Assembly (NCBI RefSeq): GCF_945952055.1
Contig: NZ_CAMFHB010000002.1
Coordinates: 186,001-250,000 of the forward strand
Direction of reading: 5' to 3'
DNA length: 64,000 nt
Source: an uncultured Alsobacter sp.
GTDB lineage: Bacteria > Pseudomonadota > Alphaproteobacteria > Rhizobiales > Beijerinckiaceae
Numbering within the stretch: position 1 is the first letter of the stretch; each line of letters opens with the position of its first letter. Positions 42,423 to 51,205 of this stretch are shown piece by piece. The notes beneath the pieces are model-generated. The model had not been told where the DNA came from and did no database searches. It saw only the letters and a list, made by a program, of their open reading frames with translations. The position numbers and the translations under genes are program-made.

Positions 42423-43361
42423 ATGAGCCGGGCCGGTCTCGTGCTGTGGCGGCTGCTGCAGATCGTCCCGACCTTCCTGCTGATCGGCGTCACCATCTTC
42501 GTGCTAGCGCGCCTGCTGCCCGGCGATCCGGTGAGCGCCATGCTGGGCGACCGGGCCAGCGACGAGGCGGTGAACCGCCTACGCCAGCAGATGGGGTTCG
42601 ACCGCTCGATCCTCACGCAGTTCGTTCTGTTCATCGAGGGCATCGCGCGCGGCGACTTCGGTTCCTCGACCGCCTACCGCATCCCGGTGACCCAACTCAT
42701 CGGGGAACGCCTGCCCGTGACGATCACACTGACGGCGCTCGCCACGGTGATCGCGCTCGTGTTCGCGGTGCCGCTGGCCTTCGTCGCCGCCGTGAAGGCC
42801 AACCGCTGGCCGGACTTCCTGATCCGCGGCGTGTTCCAGGTGGGACTTTCCTCCCCCGTCTTCTACGTCGGCCTGATCCTGCTCACGGTGTTCGCGGCCT
42901 GGCTGCGGTGGTTTCCCGTCGGCGGCTACGGCGAGACGCTGGGCGACAAGCTCTGGCACCTGTTCCTGCCGGCGCTCACCCTGGCGCTCAGCTTCTCGGC
43001 CATCATCATGCGCAACCTGCGGGCCGCGATCCTCGAAGTCTTGACCGCCGAATTCGTCGACTTCGCGCGCTCCAAAGGCCTCGCGCAAAGAATCATCTTG
43101 TTCCGGCATGTCCTTCGCAACGCTCTCGTTTCCACCGTCACCCTGGTGGGATTGCATGCCGGCTCGCTGCTCGGCGGCGCGGTCATCACGGAAAGCGTCT
43201 TCGCGGTGCCGGGGGTCGGCCGGCTGATGGTCGACTCCATCTTTGCCCGTGACTACCCGGTCATACAGGCCCTGACCCTGGTGCTGGCGGTGGTGGTCTC
43301 GCTGGCCTTCCTGGTCACCGACCTGATCCAGATGGCCCTCGACCCCCGGGTGGCCCGATGA
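42423..43361 (+). CDS. Dpp/Opp-type ABC permease, DppB-like
   Basis: A 312-aa inner-membrane permease with six helices, a large periplasmic loop after helix 1 (LLPGDPVSAMLGDRASDEAVNRLRQQMGFD, typical of DppB) and the EAA loop EFVDFARSKGLAQRIILFRHVLRNA. It forms a heterodimer with the following permease, whose start lies in its stop codon (ATGA at 43358-43361). Confidence 0.94.
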   Translation: MSRAGLVLWRLLQIVPTFLLIGVTIFVLARLLPGDPVSAMLGDRASDEAVNRLRQQMGFDRSILTQFVLFIEGIARGDFGSSTAYRIPVTQLIGERLPVTITLTALATVIALVFAVPLAFVAAVKANRWPDFLIRGVFQVGLSSPVFYVGLILLTVFAAWLRWFPVGGYGETLGDKLWHLFLPALTLALSFSAIIMRNLRAAILEVLTAEFVDFARSKGLAQRIILFRHVLRNALVSTVTLVGLHAGSLLGGAVITESVFAVPGVGRLMVDSIFARDYPVIQALTLVLAVVVSLAFLVTDLIQMALDPRVAR

Positions 43362-44182
43362 CGGCGCGGATGCCGCGCCTTCGGCTGCCGGGCTCGCTCG
43401 TCGCCGGCGGCGCCATCCTCGCGCTCATGCTGGTGTGCGCGCTGGCTCCCGGCCTGGTCGCGCCCTACGACCCCATCGCCTTCGACTACACCGCCCTGTT
43501 GCAGCCGCCCAGCGGCGCCCATCCGTTCGGCACCGACCAGTTCGGTCGCGACATCCTCTCGCGCACCATCGCGGCGGCGACCATCGACATCCAGATCGCC
43601 GTGTTCGCGACCGTCGGCCCCCTCGTGGTCGGGACCGTGATCGGGCTCCTGGTCGGCTACTACGGCGGCATCGCGGACATGGTCTTCGGCCGCCTGGTCG
43701 ACCTCGTGGTGACCTTTCCCTTCCTCGTGCTGGTCATCGCCATTGTGGCGGTGCTCGGGCCGGGGCTCGTCAACATGTACATCGCGGTGGGCGTGGTGGG
43801 CTGGGTGTTCTACGCCCGCCTGATGCGCGGCGAGGTGCTGGTGCTGCGCAACCACGACTACGTGTCGGCCGGCAAGGTGCTGGGCTACGGCGAGGCCCGC
43901 ATCCTGTTCCGCCACATCCTGCCCAACGCGGCCCGGCCGATCCTCGTCTACTGGATGACGGACATGGCGCTCGCCATCCTGCTGGGCTCGTCGCTGGGCT
44001 ATCTCGGGCTCGGCGCCCAGCCCCCGGCCGCCGAGTGGGGGGTCCTGATCGCCGACGGCAAGAACTTCTTCTCGCAGGCCTGGTGGATCACGGTGTTCCC
44101 CGGCATCGCGATCATCCTGGCCGGCATCGGCTTCAGCCTGGCCGGCGACGGCGTGGCCGACCTCCTGGACGTGAAGCGATGA
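43358..44182 (+). CDS. Dpp/Opp-type ABC permease, DppC-like
   Basis: A 274-aa permease. The N-terminal helix is followed by YDPIAFDYTALLQPPSGAHPFGTDQFGRDILSRTI, the DppC signature, then DYVSAGKVLGYGEARILFRHILPN as EAA loop and the family ending GDGVADLLDVK. Translationally coupled to both neighbours by ATGA overlaps. Confidence 0.94.
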   Translation: MTARMPRLRLPGSLVAGGAILALMLVCALAPGLVAPYDPIAFDYTALLQPPSGAHPFGTDQFGRDILSRTIAAATIDIQIAVFATVGPLVVGTVIGLLVGYYGGIADMVFGRLVDLVVTFPFLVLVIAIVAVLGPGLVNMYIAVGVVGWVFYARLMRGEVLVLRNHDYVSAGKVLGYGEARILFRHILPNAARPILVYWMTDMALAILLGSSLGYLGLGAQPPAAEWGVLIADGKNFFSQAWWITVFPGIAIILAGIGFSLAGDGVADLLDVKR

Positions 44183-45177
44183 GCGGCGGCCCGGACCCGA
44201 TCCTCGCCGTGGAGCGCCTGGCGGTCACCTTCGACACGCCGCGCGGCAGCGTGCGCGCCGTCGACGGCGTCGACCTGTCGGTGCGGGAAGGCGAGATCCT
44301 GGGGCTGGTGGGCGAATCCGGCTCCGGCAAGAGCGTCACCCTGCGTGGCATCGTCCGCCTGCTGCGCGCCAACGCCGCGGTGGCCGGCCGCGTCCTGTGG
44401 AAGGGCGCGGACCTGCTGGCCGCCTCGCCGGAGCGGCTGCAAGCGGTGCGCGGCCGCGAGATCGCGATGATCTTCCAGGAGCCGATGACGGCGCTCAATC
44501 CCGTGCTGTCGATCGGCACGCAGATCGAGGAGAGCCTCGTCGCCCACACCACCCTCGACGATGCCGGCCGGAAGCGGCGGGCGGCGGAACTGCTCGATCT
44601 CGTGGGGATCGCATCGGCCAAGGTCCGGCTCGCCGCCTATCCGCACGAGTTCTCGGGCGGCATGCGCCAGCGGGCGATGATCGCCATCGCCCTGGCCGCG
44701 CAGCCGCGCCTGCTGCTGGCGGACGAGCCCACGACCGCCCTCGACGTCACGATCCAGGACCAGATCCTCAAGCTGCTGCTGGGGCTTTGCCAGGATCTCG
44801 GCATGGCGATGATCCTGGTCACCCACGATCTCGGCGTCGTGGCGGAAACCTGCGACCGCGTCAGCGTGATGTATGCCGGCCGCGTGGTCGAGAGCGGCCC
44901 CGTGGAGGCGCTGTTCCGTCATCCGCGCCACGCCTACACCCATGCCCTGCTGCGCTCCATGCCGCATGGCGGCGCGGCGCGCCAGCCGCTGGTGCCGATC
45001 CCCGGCCAGCCGCCACGGCTGGACCGGCCGGTCGAAGGCTGCCCCTTCGCGCCCCGCTGCCAACTCGTCGAGGACCGCTGCCGCACCGTCGCCCCGCCCT
45101 TCGAGCCCGTGGGACCGGCCCATGCCGCCGCGTGCTGGGCGTCGGATCGGCTCGCCATGGCGGAGGGAACGGCATGA
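44179..45177 (+). CDS. Dpp/Opp-type ABC ATPase, DppD-like
   Basis: A 332-aa ATPase: Walker A GESGSGKS, signature [15 protein letters not shown], Walker [24 protein letters not shown]. The C-terminal oligopeptide-transporter extension carries the cysteine-rich GCPFAPRC...RCRTVAPP motif that binds an iron-sulfur cluster in DppD relatives. It pairs with the DppF-like ATPase that follows with an ATGA overlap. Confidence 0.94.
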   Translation: MSGGPDPILAVERLAVTFDTPRGSVRAVDGVDLSVREGEILGLVGESGSGKSVTLRGIVRLLRANAAVAGRVLWKGADLLAASPERLQAVRGREIAMIFQEPMTALNPVLSIGTQIEESLVAHTTLDDAGRKRRAAELLDLVGIASAKVRLAAYPHEFSGGMRQRAMIAIALAAQPRLLLADEPTTALDVTIQDQILKLLLGLCQDLGMAMILVTHDLGVVAETCDRVSVMYAGRVVESGPVEALFRHPRHAYTHALLRSMPHGGAARQPLVPIPGQPPRLDRPVEGCPFAPRCQLVEDRCRTVAPPFEPVGPAHAAACWASDRLAMAEGTA

Positions 45178-46166
45178 GCGCGGCCCATCGACCCGCCGAA
45201 CTGCTCGAGGTCCAGGGGCTGAGCAAGCGCTTCGCGCTGCAGCGCAGCCTCGGCGACGTCGTTCTCCGGCGCGAGGCCCGCGTGGTGCGCGCGGTCGAGG
45301 AGGTTTCGCTGCAGGTCGCGCGGGGCGAAACCCTGGGCATCGTGGGCGAGTCGGGGTGCGGCAAGTCGACCCTGGCCCGCTGCCTCGTGCGCCTCTACGA
45401 GCCCGACGCCGGGACGGTGCGTTTCGAGGGGCAGGACGCGCTCGCCCTCCAGGGGGACGCGCGGCGCGCCTTCAACAGGCGGGTGCAGATGGTGTTCCAG
45501 GATCCCTACGGATCGCTGAACCCGCGCCTGAGGGTGGGCGAGGCGCTCGCGGAGGCGCTGCGCGTCCACCGCATCGTGCCCGACGGGGACGTGGGCGCGC
45601 GGGTGGATGCCCTGCTCGACCTCGTCCACCTGCCCCGCGATGCGGCGGGCCGCTATCCCCACGAGTTCTCCGGCGGCCAGCGCCAGCGCATCGGCATCGC
45701 GCGGGCGCTCGCCGTGGAGCCTTCGGTGATCATCGCCGACGAGCCCGTCTCGGCGCTGGACGTGTCGGTCCAGGCGCAGATCGTGAACCTGTTCCTCGAA
45801 CTGCAGGAGCGGCTCGGCCTCGCTCTCGTGTTCATCACGCACGACCTGCGTCTCGTGCGCCACGTCTCGCACCGCCTCGCCGTCATGTATCTGGGGCGCA
45901 TCGTCGAGACCGGACCGACGGAGCGCGTGTTCGCGGCCCCGCGGCATCCCTACACCCAGGCCCTGGTGGCGGCGGTGCCCGCCGTCGAGCCCGGCCGACG
46001 CAGCCGCCAGGCCGCCGTGCGCGGCGAGCTGCCGAGCCCCCTCTCGCCGCCGCCGGGCTGCCCGTTTCACCCGCGCTGCCCGCTCGCCCAGGACGTCTGC
46101 CGGCGCGACCTGCCGGCGCTCCGGGAACGATCCGGCGACTGGCCGGTGGCCTGCCATTTCGCCTGA
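45174..46166 (+). CDS. Dpp/Opp-type ABC ATPase, DppF-like
   Basis: A 330-aa ATPase: Walker A GESGCGKST, VFQDPYGSLNPRL (DppF hallmark), signature FSGGQRQRIGIARA, Walker B IIADEPVSALDVSVQ, ITHDLRLVRH, and C-terminal GCPFHPRCPLAQDVC. It completes the five-gene importer. The next gene cluster starts after 196 bp with its own control region. Confidence 0.94.
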   Translation: MSAAHRPAELLEVQGLSKRFALQRSLGDVVLRREARVVRAVEEVSLQVARGETLGIVGESGCGKSTLARCLVRLYEPDAGTVRFEGQDALALQGDARRAFNRRVQMVFQDPYGSLNPRLRVGEALAEALRVHRIVPDGDVGARVDALLDLVHLPRDAAGRYPHEFSGGQRQRIGIARALAVEPSVIIADEPVSALDVSVQAQIVNLFLELQERLGLALVFITHDLRLVRHVSHRLAVMYLGRIVETGPTERVFAAPRHPYTQALVAAVPAVEPGRRSRQAAVRGELPSPLSPPPGCPFHPRCPLAQDVCRRDLPALRERSGDWPVACHFA

Positions 46167-46258
46167 CGCGCGCCCGCCCGCCCGAGCCTGACGACCCTTG
46201 GTTACATGCCGGACCGGGGCAGCCCGTCGCTGCCTCGGGCGGGAGTCCCGCCAAAAGC

Positions 46259-46295
46259 TGAGGGGCGCTCCGCATTTTTTGAGTTGCGCCCCTCA
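46259..46295. promoter_or_regulatory. Long inverted repeat between importer operons
   Basis: TGAGGGGCGC (46259-46268), 17 nt including T6, GCGCCCCTCA (46286-46295). It may end the dpp-type transcript as a hairpin or act as an operator for the sugar operon that starts 67 bp on. A direct repeat ATCCGGAC (46324-46331, 46341-46348) lies between it and the start codon. No other gene is seen in 46167-46362. Confidence 0.5.
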
Positions 46296-46362
46296 ACGAC
46301 ATGGTGCCAGTCTGTCGGCCACGATCCGGACCCTTCATGAATCCGGACGGGAGGAGATGACC

Positions 46363-47619
46363 ATGGCTTGGAAAAAATGGGCCTTCGCCGGCGTGGCTTT
46401 GGCCTGGAGCGTGGCGGCTGCGACAGCCCAGACGACGGTCAAGTGGCTGCACATCGAGGTCAATCCGAACCAGGTGAAGCTCTGGGAGGAAGTGGCGCGC
46501 GCCTACGAGGCGAGCCATCCCGGCGTGAAGGTCGAGATGTCGTTCCTGGAGAACGAGGCCTACAAGGCCAAAGCCCCCACCCTGCTGCAGTCCAAGGACA
46601 AGCCGCACATCATCTACAGCTGGGCCGGCGGCGTGCTGCAGTCCCAGGTCGAGGCCGGCGTGATCGAGGACATCACCGACCAGGCCAAGGGCTTCACCGA
46701 CACGCTGGCGCCGGCCGCGGTCGATGCCTTCAAGGTCAACGGCCGCCTCTACGGCGTCCCGATGAACCTGTCGCAGGTCGGGTTCATGTACAACAAGGAG
46801 CTCTTCGCCAAGGCGGGCGTGGACGCGACCAAGATCAAGACCTGGGACGACCTGCTCGCGGCGGTGAAGCAGATCAAGGCCGCCGGCGTCACGCCCATCG
46901 TGGTGGGCGGCGCCGACAAGTGGCCCCTGCACTTCTACTGGACGCTCATGGCGGTGCGCCTCGGCGGCAAGGACGGCATCGCCCAGGCCATGAAGGGCGA
47001 GAACGGCGGCTTCGAGTCCGAGACCTACGTGAAGGCGGGCGAGCTCTACAAGCAGCTGGTCGACCTGCAGCCCTTCCAGAACGGCTTCCTGGGCTTCAAG
47101 AACCCGCAGGCGGTGGGGGCGTTCGGCGACGGCAAGGGCGCCATGATCCTGGCGATCTCGAGCTTCTACCACACGCAGAAGGCGCTCGCGGCCGACAAGG
47201 TCGGCATCTCCGACGACAAGATCGGCTGGTTCGAGTTCCCGACGGTGCCGGGCGCCAAGGGCGATCCCACCGACACGCTCGGCGGCATCAACGGCTGGCT
47301 CATCACGAAGGGAGCCCCCAAGGAGGCGCTCGACTTCGTCAAGGCGCTCGTCTCCAAGGACGTACAGACCAAGCAGGCGGCCGCCAACTTCATCATCCCG
47401 GTGGTGAAGGGTGCCGAGGACGGCATCACCACGCCGTTCATGAAGAACATCGCCGGCAACATCGCCCGCTCGAAGTATCACCAGAACTTCTACGACCAGG
47501 CGCTGGGCCCGAACGTGGGCCGCGTCATCAACGACGCCTCCGCGGAAATCGCCGGCGGCAGCATGACGCCGAAGCAGGCGGCCAAGGCCGTGAACGACGC
47601 CTGGAAGACGGGCAACTGA
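46363..47619 (+). CDS. Sugar ABC transporter solute-binding protein, ThuE/SBP_bac_1 type
   Basis: A 418-aa periplasmic binding protein. Signal peptide to about residue 23 (ATA-QTTVKWLH). Family features: FEKAxP-like LWEEVARAYEASHPGVKVEM, GVPMNLSQVGFMYNKELFAKAGVD, TWDDLLAAVKQIKAAGVTPI. ATG 46363 is preferred over 46357 because GGGAGGAG is then 6 nt away. It heads an operon with two permeases, a Gfo/Idh/MocA oxidoreductase and a ThuA-like protein, pointing to a disaccharide or polyol-like sugar. Confidence 0.93.
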   Translation: MAWKKWAFAGVALAWSVAAATAQTTVKWLHIEVNPNQVKLWEEVARAYEASHPGVKVEMSFLENEAYKAKAPTLLQSKDKPHIIYSWAGGVLQSQVEAGVIEDITDQAKGFTDTLAPAAVDAFKVNGRLYGVPMNLSQVGFMYNKELFAKAGVDATKIKTWDDLLAAVKQIKAAGVTPIVVGGADKWPLHFYWTLMAVRLGGKDGIAQAMKGENGGFESETYVKAGELYKQLVDLQPFQNGFLGFKNPQAVGAFGDGKGAMILAISSFYHTQKALAADKVGISDDKIGWFEFPTVPGAKGDPTDTLGGINGWLITKGAPKEALDFVKALVSKDVQTKQAAANFIIPVVKGAEDGITTPFMKNIAGNIARSKYHQNFYDQALGPNVGRVINDASAEIAGGSMTPKQAAKAVNDAWKTGN

Positions 47620-47640
47620 CCACTCCGGCCTCGTGAATCG

Positions 47641-47671
47641 GATCCGGGTCGCCGACCAGGCGGCCCGGATC
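47641..47671 (+). other. Hairpin between binding-protein and permease genes
   Basis: GATCCGGG (47641-47648) pairs with CCCGGATC (47664-47671), and CGCC (47650-47653) with GGCG (47659-47662). It occupies half of the 69-bp gap and lacks a T-tract, repeating the arrangement of the other two importers here. Confidence 0.55.
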
Positions 47672-47688
47672 GTCTCTTGGGACGCTTC

Positions 47689-48579
47689 ATGGCAACGACC
47701 TCGATCAGCCTGCGCCGGAAGGACGGAGCGTTCACCGCCGTCGTCCTGTTCCTGCCCCCGGCCCTGCTGCTGTTCACGATTTTCGTGGTGCTGCCCATCG
47801 GCGAGGCGGCCTGGTATTCGGGCTTCAACTGGAACGGCTTCGGCTCGCCGACCCGCTGGGTGGGCTGGCTGAACTATCTCTCCGTGTTCGACACGCGCGC
47901 CTTCCACATCGCGCTGCGCAACAACGGCCTCATCATCGTCATCTCGCTGCTGATCCAGCTGCCGCTGGCCCTGACGCTGGCGATCCTGCTGGCCGACAGG
48001 TTCCGCGGCGCGGTGATGCTGCGCATGCTGTTCTTCCTGCCCTACGTGCTCGCCGAGGTGGCCACGGGCCTGATCTTCAGCTTCGTCTACGACGGCGACT
48101 ACGGCCTGGTCGCGGCGATCTGGAAGCTGTTCGGCGCGGAGGGGCCGCATCTGCTCGCCTCGGCCGACACCTCGATGCTGGCGATCCTGATCGTCGTCAT
48201 CTGGAAGTATTTCGGCTTCCACATGATGCTGTTCATCGCGGCCCTGCAGGGGCTCGACCGCAACCTCATCGAGGCGGCGCGCATCGACGGCGCCTCGCGG
48301 GCGCAGGTGCTGCGCTACGTGGTGATCCCCCTGCTCTACCCGGCCATCCGGCTGTCGGTGTTCTTCGCCATCGTGGGATCGCTGCAGCTCTTCGACCTGG
48401 TGATGCCGCTCACCCGCGGCGGCCCGGCCGACAGCTCGCAGACCATGGTGAGCTTCCTCTACACGCACGGCGTGATGCGCATGCGGGTCGGCTACGGCAG
48501 CGCCATCGGCGTGATCCTGTTCGTCATCTGCGCCACCTTCGCCTTCACCTACAAGCGCTGGGTCATGCGTGATGAATAG
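47689..48579 (+). CDS. Sugar ABC transporter permease, MalF/ThuF type
   Basis: A 296-aa inner-membrane permease with six helices and EAA loop EAARIDGASRAQVLRYVVIP. The MVSFLYTHGVMRMRVGYGSAIGVILFVI end region is typical of CUT1 first permeases. ATG 47689 is used rather than an upstream TTG; GGGA lies nearby. Its stop overlaps the next permease by 8 bp. Confidence 0.93.
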   Translation: MATTSISLRRKDGAFTAVVLFLPPALLLFTIFVVLPIGEAAWYSGFNWNGFGSPTRWVGWLNYLSVFDTRAFHIALRNNGLIIVISLLIQLPLALTLAILLADRFRGAVMLRMLFFLPYVLAEVATGLIFSFVYDGDYGLVAAIWKLFGAEGPHLLASADTSMLAILIVVIWKYFGFHMMLFIAALQGLDRNLIEAARIDGASRAQVLRYVVIPLLYPAIRLSVFFAIVGSLQLFDLVMPLTRGGPADSSQTMVSFLYTHGVMRMRVGYGSAIGVILFVICATFAFTYKRWVMRDE

Positions 48580-49420
48580 TGCCTCGGAAGCCGGCAACCG
48601 CGCCGACCTCACCACCCTCTACAAGGGCCTGTTCCTGGCCGCGGTCGCGGCCTTCGTGGCCGTGCCGCTGCTCACCACCTTCCTGGGCGGCTTCAAGAGC
48701 CTGGGCGAGCTGCGCTCCAACCCCTTCGGCTGGCCCACGGCCTTCGAGTGGCAGAACTACGGGGACATTCTCTTCTCGCGCCGCTACTGGGAGCTGATGC
48801 GCAACTCGCTCGTCATCTCGGGGCTGAGCGTGGTGCTGACGCTGATCGTGGCCTCGATGGCCGCCTTCGTCTTCGCCCACATCACCTTCTTCGGCAGCCG
48901 GATGCTCTTGTCCTACATCACCATGGGCCTGCTGTTTCCCGCCTCGACCGCGATCCTGCCGCTGTTCATCAAGGTGCGCGACCTGGGGCTGCTCGACACC
49001 TATCTCGGCGTCGTGCTGCCGCAGGTGGCGTTCAGCCTGGCCATGAGCATCCTGCTGCTGCGCCGCTTCTTCAAGGACCTGCCAGAGGAACTGCTGGAAG
49101 CCGCGCTCGTCGACGGCTGCAGCTACCTGAACTTCTTCCGCTACGTGACGCTGCCCCTGTCGCGCCCCATCCTGGCGACGGTCGGCACCATCGCCTTCGT
49201 CCACAGCTGGAACGCCTATCTCCTTCCCCTCGTGATGCTGAACACGGACGGGCTCTACCCGTGGCCGCTCGGCATCATGGTCTACCAGGGCGAGTTCTCG
49301 GCCGAATGGAACCTGATCCTCGCCTTCATCACGCTCACTCTCATGCCCACCATCATCCTCTTCGTCTTCGCCCAGAAGCATATCGTGGCCGGCCTCACCG
49401 CCGGCGCGGTGAAGGGATGA
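48572..49420 (+). CDS. Sugar ABC transporter permease, MalG/ThuG type
   Basis: A 282-aa permease with six helices; FGWPTAFEWQNYGDIL, EAA loop EAALVDGCSYLNFFRYVTLP and the ending KHIVAGLTAGAVKG identify it as a CUT1 second permease. ATG 48572 follows a GTG at 48569 in the same frame. No ATPase gene follows, so it must borrow one, possibly the MalK-type protein at 156-1250. Confidence 0.93.
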   Translation: MNSASEAGNRADLTTLYKGLFLAAVAAFVAVPLLTTFLGGFKSLGELRSNPFGWPTAFEWQNYGDILFSRRYWELMRNSLVISGLSVVLTLIVASMAAFVFAHITFFGSRMLLSYITMGLLFPASTAILPLFIKVRDLGLLDTYLGVVLPQVAFSLAMSILLLRRFFKDLPEELLEAALVDGCSYLNFFRYVTLPLSRPILATVGTIAFVHSWNAYLLPLVMLNTDGLYPWPLGIMVYQGEFSAEWNLILAFITLTLMPTIILFVFAQKHIVAGLTAGAVKG

Positions 49421-49448
49421 GGCCCGGGCCGCAACGGAGACTTCGCCC

Positions 49449-50546
49449 ATGAGAAAAGTCGGTTTCGGTGTCGTGGGGTGCGGTGTCATCAGCACCGCCT
49501 ACCTCAACGCCGCCAAGAACTTCCCCCACCTCGACCTGCGCGGCGTCGCCGACATCCGCCAGGATGCGGCCCGGCGCAAGGGCGAGGAGTTCGGCGTGCC
49601 GGGCATGCGGGTCGACGACCTGCTGAAGCGCGACGACGTCGAGATCGTGCTCAACCTGACGGTGCCGCTCGCCCACACCGACATCAGCCTCGCGGTGCTG
49701 CGGGCCGGCAAGCACGTCTATTCGGAAAAGCCGCTGGGCGTGAACGTCGGCGAGGCGCGCAAGGTCATGGACCTGGCCGCCGAGAAGGGCCTTCGCGTGG
49801 GCTGCGCGCCGGACACGTTCCTGGGCGGCGGCCACCAGACGGCCCGCCGGCTCATCGACGAGGGCGCCATCGGTACGCCGATCGCCGGCAGCGCCTTCTT
49901 CATGTGCCCGGGCCACGAGCGCTGGCACCCGGCGCCGGGCTTCTACTACCTGCGCGGTGGCGGACCGATGCTCGACATGGGGCCGTACTACATCACCGAC
50001 CTGGTGCAGCTGCTGGGCCCGGTGGCGAGCGTCATGGGCTCCACCTCGCGCCTGCGCAAGGAGCGCACCATCACCTCGCAGCCGCAGAACGGCACGGTCA
50101 TCCCGGTGGAGGTCGACACCCACGTGGCCGGGACGCTCGAGTTCGAGAGCGGCGCCATCGTGTCGATCGCCATGAGCTTCGACGTGCCCAAGCACCGCCA
50201 CTCGCCCATCGAGATCTACGGCTCGACGGGCAGCCTGACCGTGCCCGACCCCAACCGCTTCGGCGGCGAGGTGTCGATCGCCCGGCCGGGCGGCGAGTGG
50301 GAGGACGTGCCGCTCAGCCACGGCTACGCCGACGGCAACTACCGCTCGCTGGGGCTCGCCGACATGGCCGCCGCCATCGTCTCGGGCCGGGCGCACCGAG
50401 CCAGCGGGGCGCTCGCCTTCCATGCGCTTGAAGTGATGGAAGCCTTCCAGAAGTCCTCCGACGAGGGCCGCCGCGTCGCCATCGAGAGCCGCGTGGAGCG
50501 GCCCGCCATCATGCCCGCCGGCCTCGCGCTCGGCGCACTCGACTGA
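49449..50546 (+). CDS. Gfo/Idh/MocA-family oxidoreductase, ThuB-like
   Basis: A 365-aa NAD(P)-dependent sugar dehydrogenase. Rossmann motif GVVGCGVIS (about 7-15), conserved VYSEKPLG with catalytic-site Lys (about residue 94), then an alpha/beta substrate domain with GGGPMLDMGPYYITDLVQLLGP, including the usual D-x3-H/Y region. In the thu systems such enzymes help oxidise a disaccharide at C3 to the 3-keto form. It lies between the importer and a ThuA-like gene, 28 bp after the permease. Confidence 0.9.
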   Translation: MRKVGFGVVGCGVISTAYLNAAKNFPHLDLRGVADIRQDAARRKGEEFGVPGMRVDDLLKRDDVEIVLNLTVPLAHTDISLAVLRAGKHVYSEKPLGVNVGEARKVMDLAAEKGLRVGCAPDTFLGGGHQTARRLIDEGAIGTPIAGSAFFMCPGHERWHPAPGFYYLRGGGPMLDMGPYYITDLVQLLGPVASVMGSTSRLRKERTITSQPQNGTVIPVEVDTHVAGTLEFESGAIVSIAMSFDVPKHRHSPIEIYGSTGSLTVPDPNRFGGEVSIARPGGEWEDVPLSHGYADGNYRSLGLADMAAAIVSGRAHRASGALAFHALEVMEAFQKSSDEGRRVAIESRVERPAIMPAGLALGALD

Positions 50547-50563
50547 ACAGGGATCTCACCGTC

Positions 50564-51205
50564 ATGCGCAAGGCCATGATCGTTTACGGCGGCTGGGACG
50601 GGCACGACCCCGACCTGTGCGCCTCCATCGTCCGCGGCTGGCTGAAGGCCGCGGGCTTCGACGTGCGGATGGAGACCAAGACCTCCGCTTTCCTCGACCC
50701 GGAGCTGCCCAGCTACTCGCTGGTGGTGCCGATCTTCACCATGTCCAAGATCGAGAAGCCCGAGGCCCTGGCGCTGTGCGCGGCGGTGGCCTCCGGCGTG
50801 GGCCTGGGCGGCCACCACGGCGGCATGTGCGACGCCTTCCGCGACAGCGTCGACTACCAGTTCATGTGCGGAGGCCAGTGGGTCGCCCACCCGGGCAACA
50901 TCATCGACTACCGGGTGAACGTGACGAAGCCCGACGACCCGATCATGGAGGGCATCACGGACTTCGACTACCGGTCCGAGCAGTACTACCTGCACGTGGA
51001 CCCGGCCAACGAGGTGCTGGCCACCACCACCTTCACCGGCGACCATGCCGCCTGGATCGACGGCGTGGTGATGCCCGTGGTGTGGAAGAAGCGCTACGGC
51101 CAGGGCCGGGTGTTCTACTGCTCGCTGGGCCACCGCGCCTACGAGCTGGACGTGCCCGAGATGAAGGCGATGATGCAGCGCGGGCTCATGTGGGCGGCGC
51201 GCTGA
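50564..51205 (+). CDS. ThuA-like protein (trehalose-utilisation family)
   Basis: A 213-aa protein with a glutamine-amidotransferase-like alpha/beta fold. GGWDGHDP near the N-terminus, GLGGHHGGMCDAF (about 83-95), the HPG segment and VFYCSLGHRAYEL at the end match ThuA. ThuA works with ThuB on 3-keto-disaccharide formation or cleavage; its exact reaction is still debated. It is the last gene of the operon, 17 bp after the ThuB-like gene. Confidence 0.9.
   Translation: MRKAMIVYGGWDGHDPDLCASIVRGWLKAAGFDVRMETKTSAFLDPELPSYSLVVPIFTMSKIEKPEALALCAAVASGVGLGGHHGGMCDAFRDSVDYQFMCGGQWVAHPGNIIDYRVNVTKPDDPIMEGITDFDYRSEQYYLHVDPANEVLATTTFTGDHAAWIDGVVMPVVWKKRYGQGRVFYCSLGHRAYELDVPEMKAMMQRGLMWAAR

Noticed and set aside
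45883..48615. A 910-codon minus-strand frame across the DppF end and the thu-like operon
   Set aside because: It spans two unrelated real operons and their control region, has no recognisable domain and is compositionally biased.
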